Below, one piece after another: positions 25,190 to 31,427 of a stretch of 64,000 nucleotides of DNA. Both the position numbers and the translations under genes were made by a program. Source of the DNA: Parcubacteria bacterium C7867-001 (GTDB taxonomy: Bacteria > Patescibacteria > Paceibacteria > UBA9973 > UBA2103); assembly GCA_001189095.1 (NCBI GenBank), contig LFCK01000004.1:1-64000 (forward strand), read 5' to 3'. The notes beneath the pieces were generated by a model. It did no database searches. It was given only the letters and a program-made list of their open reading frames with translations, and was not told the origin of the DNA. How positions within the stretch are numbered: position 1 is the first letter of the stretch; the number at the start of each line of letters is the position of its first letter.

Positions 25190-25528
25190 ATGACGGAATC
25201 AATGATGATGGTCGGCTGCGCGCTTGCTTTGATGGCCGCGTCGGGCTTCGCGCTCGGCGTCGCTGTTCACTGCATCGGCTGCACCTCGATCATCTTCCGT
25301 GACGCCACCTTGCTCGTGGCGACAGGGGTGCTCTTGGCGGTGGCGGGCAGTGCGATCATGCAGCTAGCAACCGACTCGCTCAGCTCCGGCTGGATCATGT
25401 ATCAGGTCGCCGGCTTCGCCGCGTGGGCCACGGGCTTTTCGCTCTTCTGGCTTGCTCGTGAGGCGTACTTCCGGCTTGCGTCGGCCATGGTCGTGGCTAA
25501 AAGCCGCGGTCCGTGGGGCGACGAATAA
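25190..25528 (+). CDS. Small hypothetical membrane protein
   Basis: A 112-residue protein with three hydrophobic segments (about residues 5-25, 38-57 and 70-88). Two in-frame ATGs exist (25184 and 25190); GGGAG lies 7-8 nt before the second, so I favour 25190. Three early cysteines (VGCALAL, HCIGC) could be paired or bind metal. It has a canonical promoter (25107-25135) and a terminator (25551-25579), so it is an independent, probably well-expressed unit. No family is recognised. Confidence 0.65.
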   Translation: MTESMMMVGCALALMAASGFALGVAVHCIGCTSIIFRDATLLVATGVLLAVAGSAIMQLATDSLSSGWIMYQVAGFAAWATGFSLFWLAREAYFRLASAMVVAKSRGPWGDE

Positions 25529-25550
25529 TCGCTCCGATTTCCGCATAATT

Positions 25551-25579
25551 AAGCGCCGCCCAGAATGGGCGGCGCTTTT
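25551..25579 (+). terminator. Intrinsic terminator
   Basis: AAGCGCCGCCCA-GAA-TGGGCGGCGCTT followed by TTG, after the gene ending at 25528. Confidence 0.85.
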
Positions 25580-25593
25580 GTTGTAGGCGAAAC

Positions 25594-25622
25594 TTGCTTT
25601 GCCTCTCTCACATTCATATACT
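25594..25622 (+). promoter_or_regulatory. Promoter of groES-groEL
   Basis: TTGCTT (25594-25599), 17 nt, TATACT (25617-25622). It lies 34 nt upstream of the groES ATG. I see no CIRCE inverted repeat, so HrcA control is not supported. Confidence 0.7.
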
Positions 25623-25656
25623 GCGAGCACCTTTTACAAGCGCATAAAAATTTCCC

Positions 25657-25968
25657 ATGGCAAAATCTGACACCCCCGCATTCAGCATCATCCCTCGCGG
25701 CGATCGCGTGATTGTGAAGCCGATGAAGAAGGAAGAGAAGACTGCGTCCGGCATCATCATCCCGGACACCGTGAAGAGCGAGAAGCCCGAGCGCGGCACT
25801 ATCGTTGCGGTCGGACAGGGCCGCATGGAGGACGGCAAGCTCATTCCGATGGATCTTAAAGTCGGCGACAAGGTCCTCTTCGAACAAACGTATCGCGATC
25901 CTATAAAGGTGGACGGCGAAGAGTACTACATTTTTAACGAGGCAAGCATATTAGCGAAAATAAAATAA
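25657..25968 (+). CDS. groES: Co-chaperonin GroES
   Basis: A 103-residue lid protein of the GroEL chaperonin. IIPRGDRVIVKP, the mobile-loop region EEKTASGIIIPD, RGTIVAVGQG and VGDKVLFEQ are all typical. It precedes groEL by 3 nt in the standard order. Length is slightly above the usual 95-97 residues because of an N-terminal extension and a KSEKPE insertion. No SD is visible; the promoter at 25594-25622 gives a leader of roughly 27 nt. Confidence 0.95.
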   Translation: MAKSDTPAFSIIPRGDRVIVKPMKKEEKTASGIIIPDTVKSEKPERGTIVAVGQGRMEDGKLIPMDLKVGDKVLFEQTYRDPIKVDGEEYYIFNEASILAKIK

Positions 25969-25971
25969 TCT

Positions 25972-27609
25972 ATGGCAAAGGAAATCCTATTTGGTGAAGA
26001 CGCGCGCAAGCGCATCCATGGCGGTCTTGCGAAAGCCGCAAAGGCGGTGAAGGCGACGCTTGGTCCCCGCGGCAGAAACGTCGTGCTCGACAAGGGCTAT
26101 GGCGGTCCGCGCATCACGAACGACGGCGTTTCGATTGCGAAGGAAATAAATTTCAAAGACAAGTTCGAGAATATGGGTGCGGAAATCGTGAAGGAAGTTG
26201 CAAGTAAGACGAACGACGGCGCGGGCGACGGTACAACGACTTCGGTCGTGCTTCTTGAGGCAATGATCGATGAGGGTCTCGCGAATCTCTCCAAGGGTGC
26301 GAACGCTATGGCCATCCGTACCGGCATGGAAAAGGCGCGCGACGCAGCGACCGTTGAGCTCAAGAAAATGGCGAAAGAGGTCACCAAGAAGTCGGAATAC
26401 CAGCAGGTCGCGTCTATTTCAGCAGAGAGTGAAGAACTCGGAACGATAATCGCTGAAACCATCGATAAAGTCGGTCAGAATGGTGTCGTGACGGTGGAGG
26501 AGAGTCAGGGTACTGAGCTCTCAAGCGAAGTCGTCGAGGGACTCCAGATAGATAAGGGCTACGTCTCGCCGTACTTCATCACGAACGCCGAGCGCATGGA
26601 GGCCGAAATGAAGGATGCTGCCATTCTCCTTACGGACAAAAAAATCAGCACCATTCAGGACGTGCTTCCGCTTCTCGAAAAAGTCGCGGCAAGCGGCAAG
26701 AAGGAGCTCGTCATCGTTGCAGACGAATTCGAAGGCGATTCGCTCTCGACCTTCATCCTTAATAAGCTGCGTGGCACCTTCAACATTCTTCCGGTAAAGG
26801 CGCCGGGCTACGGTGATCGCAAAAAGGAGATGCTCGCCGATATGGCGGCGGTGCTTGGGGCTCAGGTGCTTACAAGCGACATCGGCATGACCTTCGAGAG
26901 CTTCGAGCTGCGTATGCTCGGCAAGGCTTCACGCGTCGTTGTCGGCAAAGACACGACGACGTTTGTTGGCGGCAAGGGAAAGAAGGCGGATATCGAAGCG
27001 CGGGTAGGAGAGCTCAAGGCGCTCGCCGAAAATTCCTCCTCGAAATTCGATAAGGAAAATCTCGAGGGACGCATTGCGAAAATCACTGGCGGTGTCGCAG
27101 TCATCCGCGTTGGCGCTGCAACTGAGACGGAGATGAAGTATCTCAAAGACAAGATTGATGACGCAGTGAAAGCGACGAAGGCTTCGATCGAAGAAGGAAT
27201 CGTACCGGGCGGGGGAACCGCACTCGCGAAAGTGAGTAAGAAACTCGCTGCTGCGGAAACAAAGATGAGCGCGGACGAGAAAACAGGGTACGACATCGTT
27301 GTTCGTGCGCTCGAGCAGCCACTCCGCCAGATTGCGCTTAACGCAGGCAAGGATGATGCGTCAGTCATCGTCTCTAAAGTCCAGAGCGGCAAGTCGATGG
27401 CGGGCTATGACGCGGTCAAGGATGTGATCATCGAGGACATGGTCGAGGAGGGCATTATCGATCCGGTGAAAGTGACGCGAAGTGCGGTTGAGAATGCTGT
27501 CTCTGCAGCATCCATTCTCCTCACGACGGAAGCGGCAGTTGCCGATCTTCCCGAGCCGAAAGAAAATCCCGCAGCAGGTATGGGAGACATGGGTGGGATG
27601 GGTTTCTAA
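25972..27609 (+). CDS. groEL: Chaperonin GroEL
   Basis: A 545-residue chaperonin that folds proteins in an ATP-dependent ring chamber with GroES. The ATP-binding blocks KATLGPRGRNVVLDKGYG and NDGAGDGTTTSVVL, the apical domain and the GGM-type C-terminus (MGDMGGMGF) are present, and length matches the family. It is the second gene of a two-gene operon and is followed by a strong terminator at 27632-27658. No unusual residues were noticed. Confidence 0.97.
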   Translation: MAKEILFGEDARKRIHGGLAKAAKAVKATLGPRGRNVVLDKGYGGPRITNDGVSIAKEINFKDKFENMGAEIVKEVASKTNDGAGDGTTTSVVLLEAMIDEGLANLSKGANAMAIRTGMEKARDAATVELKKMAKEVTKKSEYQQVASISAESEELGTIIAETIDKVGQNGVVTVEESQGTELSSEVVEGLQIDKGYVSPYFITNAERMEAEMKDAAILLTDKKISTIQDVLPLLEKVAASGKKELVIVADEFEGDSLSTFILNKLRGTFNILPVKAPGYGDRKKEMLADMAAVLGAQVLTSDIGMTFESFELRMLGKASRVVVGKDTTTFVGGKGKKADIEARVGELKALAENSSSKFDKENLEGRIAKITGGVAVIRVGAATETEMKYLKDKIDDAVKATKASIEEGIVPGGGTALAKVSKKLAAAETKMSADEKTGYDIVVRALEQPLRQIALNAGKDDASVIVSKVQSGKSMAGYDAVKDVIIEDMVEEGIIDPVKVTRSAVENAVSAASILLTTEAAVADLPEPKENPAAGMGDMGGMGF

Positions 27610-27631
27610 GAAAAAGCAAAAGGCAAAAGAA

Positions 27632-27658
27632 AAAAGGCGCGCCTCTGGCGCGCCTTTT
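27632..27658. terminator. Bidirectional intrinsic terminator
   Basis: AAAAGGCGCGCC-TCT-GGCGCGCCTTTT between convergent groEL and the gene at 27698. Confidence 0.85.
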
Positions 27659-27697
27659 GCTTGTGGATTCTGAACGCGGGCGAGTGCCGCGTACAGA

Positions 27698-28216
27698 TTA
27701 CTGGCAACCGGCCGAAGAGAACGAGCCGGTGTTGCAGCTGCCAGCGCCGACGGTCTGGGCGTTACCGCCTTCACCGCCGAGACCGACACCGATCGGAATG
27801 TTCGTGTTGTTGTTCACGTTCACCGGATCGGCGACGGCAACCGCCCCCGAGCTGCTGCTTTGAACAACCGTTGTGTTGTTGGTCTCTTGATCGGTCGCTC
27901 GGTGCCGCACCGCATCATTCCAGATGCCAGCGACACCGAGGTCGGCGATCGGTTTCGCAACAATGCCGAGGCCGCTCGAGCCAGCGGAGGTCTTGGTGGC
28001 GCCTTCGATTGGTTTGCAGGCGCCGCCGGTCGGGCAGTGGAAGGCGAGCGATTGAACGGAACTGGGGGCAATGAAGCCGCCCTTCTTGTTCGTGATCAGC
28101 TCCACCTTTGAGCCGTCAGGAAGAATAACTTCCTCGGTCAGCGGTTTAGCGTAGGCCGTCGTCGTCATGGCGGCGGCGAGCGCAATGCCGGTGAAGGAGG
28201 CGAGCAATTTCTTCAT
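27698..28216 (-). CDS. Secreted hypothetical protein, Asn/Gly/Ser-rich C-terminus
   Basis: A 172-residue protein with a clear signal peptide (MKKLLASFTGIALAAAMTTTAYA, cleavage before KP). The start at 28216 has GGAG about 8 nt upstream; an ATG at 28231 is an alternative. The mature part begins with a short EVILPDGSKVELITNKKGGF segment, has paired cysteines (CPTGGAC) and ends in a low-complexity VNVNNNTNIPIG and GAGSCNTGSFSSAGCQ tail with two more Cys. The family is unknown; surface or secreted localisation is inferred. It has its own promoter at 28334-28362 and a leader with two hairpins. Confidence 0.7.
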   Translation of the reverse strand: MKKLLASFTGIALAAAMTTTAYAKPLTEEVILPDGSKVELITNKKGGFIAPSSVQSLAFHCPTGGACKPIEGATKTSAGSSGLGIVAKPIADLGVAGIWNDAVRHRATDQETNNTTVVQSSSSGAVAVADPVNVNNNTNIPIGVGLGGEGGNAQTVGAGSCNTGSFSSAGCQ

Positions 28217-28263
28217 TTCGTACTTCTCCATGGTGGCCTTTCTGCCCCCGGCCACAAAAGGGG

Positions 28264-28323
28264 ATTGCCGGCGCATATGCCGGCAAATAGAAACGCCGCT
28301 TGGCTTTTGCTAAGCCAAGCGGC
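28264..28323 (-). promoter_or_regulatory. Two leader hairpins upstream of the secreted protein gene
   Basis: On the transcribed strand, GCCGCTTGGCTTAGC pairs with its complement through GCCAAGCGGC (28294-28323), followed by GTTTCTATTT. A second hairpin TTGCCGG/CCGGCAA follows at 28264-28285. Both lie in the 5' leader between the promoter at 28334-28362 and the start at 28216. The first resembles a weak terminator, so attenuation is possible. Confidence 0.5.
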
Positions 28324-28333
28324 TCTAAAATCG

Positions 28334-28362
28334 ACCCTAACCTAGGCTGTATTTTCTGTCAA
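28334..28362 (-). promoter_or_regulatory. Sigma70-type promoter of the secreted protein gene
   Basis: On the minus strand: TTGACA (28357-28362), 17 nt, TAGGGT (28334-28339). Predicted start near 28327 gives a leader of about 110 nt. Confidence 0.65.
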
Positions 28363-28378
28363 ATATGGGTCATAAAAC

Positions 28379-28404
28379 AAAACCCCGCGCCGGTAGGCGC
28401 GGGG
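28379..28404 (-). terminator. Intrinsic terminator of the small gene at 28429
   Basis: CCCCGCGCC/GGCGCGGGG hairpin followed on the minus strand by a TTTTGTTTT run. Confidence 0.8.
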
Positions 28405-28428
28405 TCGGTTTGTTGGGCGTCGGTGGGG

Positions 28429-28581
28429 TTAGCCGCCGTCATCCATTCGTGGGTTCTCGGAGCGGCCGAAGACCCCGTAACGGATCACGCCGAACGCGAG
28501 CACCGCGAGGATGCAGGCGCCGAAGATCCTTCCCGGCAGGGTCGGATCGCTGAGATCAACGTGAACACCAAAAATGTCCAT
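28429..28581 (-). CDS. 50-residue single-span membrane protein
   Basis: A short gene with strong expression signals: promoter at 28619-28647, GGAGG 5 nt before the ATG at 28581, and a terminator at 28379-28404. The product starts MDIFGVHVDLSDPTLPGR and has one hydrophobic helix (IFGACILAVLAFGVIRYGVF) and a polar tail (GRSENPRMDDGG). It is probably a small inner-membrane protein with the short tail in the cytoplasm. No family is recognised. Confidence 0.65.
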   Translation of the reverse strand: MDIFGVHVDLSDPTLPGRIFGACILAVLAFGVIRYGVFGRSENPRMDDGG

Positions 28582-28618
28582 TCAAACCTCCATCAGGCCG
28601 GAAATCAGCCTTTATTTC

Positions 28619-28647
28619 ATAGTATCATATAAAGTGCTTGTTGTCAA
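28619..28647 (-). promoter_or_regulatory. Consensus sigma70-type promoter
   Basis: On the minus strand: TTGACA (28642-28647), exactly 17 nt, TACTAT (28619-28624). It drives the 50-residue gene at 28429-28581 and is divergent from lemA. Confidence 0.75.
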
Positions 28648-28710
28648 TGTGGTGTCTATAAAAGAGGCGTAAGGATTTGGTATACTACTCGTCACTAACC
28701 CTACATACTT

Positions 28711-29274
28711 ATGATCATTCTTTGGATTGTGCTCGGCATCGTGGTCGTCCTCGCGTTCTGGCTCGCGGGCGCCTACAACGGCTTCGTTTCTCTCAAGAAC
28801 CGCGCGAAGGAAGCGTGGGCAGATATCGATGTGCAGCTGAAACGCCGCTATGACCTCATCCCTAATCTTGTGGAGACGGTGAAGGGCTACGCGACGCATG
28901 AATCGCAGGCATTCGAGAATGTCACCAAGGCACGCTCCGCTGCTATGGGCGCAACGTCTGTCGCCGGTCATGCTGAAGCGGAAAACATGCTTACGGGCGC
29001 ACTCAAATCAATCTTCGCTATTTCGGAAGCATATCCAGATCTTAAGGCGAACGAGAACTTCCTTCAGCTCCAGCGCGAGCTCGGCGACACGGAAGACAAG
29101 ATTCAGGCAGCTCGCCGCTTCTACAACCAGAACGTAATGCAGCTCAACACCTCTATTGAGTCTTTCCCCGGTAACCTTGTCGCTGGTGCGTTCAAGTTCA
29201 CGAACATGGAACTCTTCCAGCTTTCCGAAAGTGAAAGCGCGGCGAAGGAGCCGGTGAAAGTTAGCTTCAAGTAA
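28711..29274 (+). CDS. lemA: LemA family protein
   Basis: A 187-residue membrane-attached coiled-coil protein. The N-terminal helix (ILWIVLGIVVVLAFWLAGAYNGFV) is followed by the LemA signature NRAKEAWADIDVQLKRRYDLIPNLVETVKGY and a helical domain ending YNQNVMQLNTSIESFPGN. Function is uncertain, but LemA is often next to HtpX, as here (33 nt apart, same strand), suggesting a role in membrane-protein quality control. TATACT (28681-28686) and CATACT (28704-28709) lie upstream. A GCGAAGGC/GCCTTCGC hairpin separates it from htpX. Confidence 0.93.
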   Translation: MIILWIVLGIVVVLAFWLAGAYNGFVSLKNRAKEAWADIDVQLKRRYDLIPNLVETVKGYATHESQAFENVTKARSAAMGATSVAGHAEAENMLTGALKSIFAISEAYPDLKANENFLQLQRELGDTEDKIQAARRFYNQNVMQLNTSIESFPGNLVAGAFKFTNMELFQLSESESAAKEPVKVSFK

Positions 29275-29278
29275 TACA

Positions 29279-29299
29279 CGCGAAGGCAAAGCCTTCGCG
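29279..29299 (+). repeat. Intergenic hairpin between lemA and htpX
   Basis: CGCGAAGGC-AAA-GCCTTCGCG, ending 8 nt before the htpX ATG. No T-tract follows, so it is more likely an mRNA-stability or translation element than a terminator. Confidence 0.6.
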
Positions 29300-29307
29300 C
29301 CCAACTC

Positions 29308-30204
29308 ATGGCAACGCTGTACCAAGAACGCTCAAGCAACATCACTCGAACGTGGATCATGATGATCGGGTTCGTTTTGGTTGTGTCCGCGGTGGGCTAC
29401 GCGGCGAGTTGGTACTTCGGTGACTACACCTTCCTCTACGCGGCATTTGGTCTCGCGCTCCTTACGAATGTCTGGAGTTACTGGAATTCAGACAAGGTAG
29501 CGCTCTCGCTCACTCATTCGCGACCTGCAACTCGCGAGGAATTCTTCGACTTCTACACGGTCGCAGAAAATATGGCGATAGCTGCGGGCATCCCAATGCC
29601 CAAGCTCTATATCATCGATGATCCAGCGCCAAACGCGTTTGCAACCGGTCGCGACGAAAAGCACGCAGTTGTTGCTGCAACGACCGGACTTCTCTCGATG
29701 ATGAATCGCGCTGAGCTCGAGGGCGTCATTGCCCACGAGATGAGCCACATCAAGAACCGCGACATTCTCCTCATGACCATGGCAGTGGTGCTCGCGGGGT
29801 TCGTGGCGATACTCGCGGATATGTTCCTGCGCATGTCGTTTTGGGGCGGAGGGAATCGGGACAATGATCGCGGGAATGGCGGCGCGATACTCATGGTGAT
29901 TGCAATCATCGGCATCGTGCTCGCGCCGCTTGCAGCGCAACTCATCCAGTTCGCCATTAGCCGTCGCCGCGAATATCTTGCGGACGCTTCCGGCGCACTC
30001 CTCACGCGTTATCCGGAAGGTCTCGCTTCTGCGCTCGAGAAGCTCGGCGCGTATCAGGGTCCGATGAAGAATCCGTCCCATTCGACTGCGCATCTTTTCA
30101 TCGATAATCCGTTTGGCGACCGTAAGTCTGACTGGATCAATAACATCTTTTCAACGCACCCTCCAGTCCAGAAAAGAATTGAGGCATTACTCGGAAAGCA
30201 GTAG
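29308..30204 (+). CDS. htpX: HtpX-type membrane zinc metalloprotease
   Basis: A 298-residue M48 protease that degrades damaged membrane proteins. It has two N-terminal helices, the zinc motif HEMSH (about residues 143-147, followed by IKNRD), two further helices, and the third zinc ligand in SRRREYLADASGA. The C-terminus contains THPPVQKRIEAL, typical of the family. It lies downstream of lemA, probably in one operon. Length is normal. Confidence 0.95.
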   Translation: MATLYQERSSNITRTWIMMIGFVLVVSAVGYAASWYFGDYTFLYAAFGLALLTNVWSYWNSDKVALSLTHSRPATREEFFDFYTVAENMAIAAGIPMPKLYIIDDPAPNAFATGRDEKHAVVAATTGLLSMMNRAELEGVIAHEMSHIKNRDILLMTMAVVLAGFVAILADMFLRMSFWGGGNRDNDRGNGGAILMVIAIIGIVLAPLAAQLIQFAISRRREYLADASGALLTRYPEGLASALEKLGAYQGPMKNPSHSTAHLFIDNPFGDRKSDWINNIFSTHPPVQKRIEALLGKQ

Positions 30205-30230
30205 AGTTTCGTGCTATAACAGCCAAGCAC

Positions 30231-30315
30231 GGAGGCGTCGCATAGTGGTCTAGTGCACCACCTTGGAAAGGTGGCATACCGCAAGGTATCGAGAGTTCGA
30301 ATCTCTCCGCCTCCG
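30231..30315 (+). tRNA. tRNA-Ser(GGA)
   Basis: Acceptor stem GGAGGCG (30231-30237)/CGCCTCC (30308-30314), discriminator G at 30315. Anticodon stem-loop CCACC-TTGGAAA-GGTGG gives GGA. A long variable arm (TACC GCAA GGTA) is typical of serine tRNAs, and the T-arm carries GTTCGAATC. CCA is not encoded. A methyltransferase gene begins 11 nt after its end. Confidence 0.93.
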
Positions 30316-30317
30316 CC
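30297..30317 (+). repeat. Possible att-like repeat, left copy (tRNA-Ser 3' end)
   Basis: TCGAATCTCTCCGCCTCCGCC at the tRNA 3' end shares TCGAA and CCTCCGCC with the segment at 30922-30938 downstream of the methyltransferase gene. The match is imperfect, with a gap. Confidence 0.35.
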
Positions 30318-30325
30318 CGAAGTAT

Positions 30326-30919
30326 ATGGATCAACAGACAATCGACACATACAACAAAATGGCCAAGGAGTATGACGATGAAACCGTTGATTTTTGGGAG
30401 CGTTTCCCTCGGACGTTCCTCGATACGTTTATTGAGTTGTCTGGCGAGAAAGTAATTGATATTGGAAGCGGCCCAGGTAGGGATGGGTTACTGCTTCAGC
30501 AAGCAGCTAAAGAAGTTGTTTGTATCGATGCTTCCGAAGCAATGGTAAAACTCTCTTCGGAGAGAGGTCTCAAGTCTGTCCTTGCGGGGTTTGATAGTCT
30601 GCCGTTCGAAAACGAGTCGTTTGATGGAGTGTGGTCGTACACGGCCCTTCTCCACATTCCCAAGAAATCCGTTGATACTCCTCTTCAAGAAGTCTCACGT
30701 ATTCTTAAGCCTTCTGGTATTTTTGCCCTCGGTCTCATTGAGGGAGATGTTGAGGAGTACAAAGAAAGTTCCGGTGTCGATATGCCACGCTGGTTCAGTT
30801 TCTACCAGAAAGATGAAGTGGTAGATCTATGTAGAAAGCATGGTTTTGAATTTGTTCATTTTGAAACATTCAAACCGGGCTCAAAGAACTATCTAAACTT
30901 CATTTTTCGAAAATCATAG
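30326..30919 (+). CDS. Class I SAM-dependent methyltransferase
   Basis: A 197-residue methyltransferase. The SAM-binding motif I is VIDIGSGPGRDGLLL, followed by VVCIDASEAM (motif II), FDSLPFENESFDGVWSY (motif III) and LHIPKKSVD, as in UbiE/small-molecule methyltransferases. The substrate cannot be deduced. I place the start at 30326, because the longer frame would translate the tRNA. Base composition is visibly more AT-rich than in the neighbours. The gene sits directly behind tRNA-Ser, and an imperfect copy of the tRNA 3' end follows it (30922-30938), so acquisition by tRNA-site insertion is plausible. Confidence 0.82.
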   Translation: MDQQTIDTYNKMAKEYDDETVDFWERFPRTFLDTFIELSGEKVIDIGSGPGRDGLLLQQAAKEVVCIDASEAMVKLSSERGLKSVLAGFDSLPFENESFDGVWSYTALLHIPKKSVDTPLQEVSRILKPSGIFALGLIEGDVEEYKESSGVDMPRWFSFYQKDEVVDLCRKHGFEFVHFETFKPGSKNYLNFIFRKS

Positions 30920-30921
30920 AT

Positions 30922-30938
30922 CGAACCCCCTCCGCCGT
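30922..30938 (+). repeat. Possible att-like repeat, right copy
   Basis: TCGAACCCCCTCCGCCG resembles the tRNA-Ser(GGA) 3' end (30297-30317) with a 5-nt gap, just after the methyltransferase stop. It is short, so coincidence is possible. Confidence 0.3.
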
Positions 30939-30955
30939 TTTTGTTTATTTTGTGG

Positions 30956-30961
30956 TATAAT
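30956..30961 (+). promoter_or_regulatory. -10 box of rnpB
   Basis: TATAAT 7 nt before the 5' end of RNase P RNA (30969). No good -35 at 17 nt; a TG-rich context may act as extended -10. Confidence 0.6.
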
Positions 30962-30968
30962 GCACAAC

Positions 30969-31313
30969 GGACCGATTCAGACGATCGCTCTCAGGATAGG
31001 AATGTCCCGAAGGGAGGAAAGTCCGAGCACAGGCATTCGCAAGGATGCAGCAGGGTAGCGGGTAACGCCCGTCCGCGGAAACGCGCGAGGTGCGAGCAGT
31101 GACGTCAAACGCGAAAGCGCGCGACAACCTTCGGGTTGAAGTCCATCGAAAGGTGGAAGTGAAACGGCTAAATCCTTACTTCTGTGCAAGGCCGTATCGA
31201 TAATCTTCGGATATGTCGAGGCGCCGCTTGAGGTGTACGGTAACGTACATCCCAGATAGATGATCGTCCGTGTAGCAATACGCGACAGAACTCGGCTTAT
31301 CGAATCGGTATCC
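30969..31313 (+). ncRNA. rnpB: RNase P RNA
   Basis: The catalytic RNA that matures tRNA 5' ends. Diagnostic conserved blocks are GAGGAAAGTCCG near the 5' part, GGGTAACGCCCG, the internal AAGTGAAACGGCTAAATCC block and the 3' block ACAGAACTCGGCTTAT. The ends pair as GGACCGATTC/GAATCGGTATCC, which sets the boundaries. A TATAAT box at 30956-30961 lies just upstream, and a perfect inverted-repeat terminator follows at 31318-31352. Confidence 0.95.
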
Positions 31314-31317
31314 ACTT

Positions 31318-31352
31318 CATGAATAAACCCGCCTCACGGCGGGTTTATTCAT
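31318..31352 (+). terminator. Intrinsic terminator of rnpB
   Basis: ATGAATAAACCCGCC-TCACG-GGCGGGTTTATTCAT is a near-perfect 15-bp inverted repeat right after the RNA. Confidence 0.8.
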
Positions 31353-31427
31353 ACCCTTTGAAACTTTAGCCGTATCCGTACGGTATACTTTTTGTATTAT
31401 CGGCAGTAGCAGTAGTTACCTTTATAT

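Noticed and set aside
25600..25656. CIRCE element before groES
   Set aside because: A GCGAGCACC stretch looks like half a CIRCE site, but there is no matching inverted half at the right spacing.
30263..30325. N-terminal extension of the methyltransferase
   Set aside because: It would translate tRNA-Ser(GGA); the start at 30326 gives a standard methyltransferase N-terminus.
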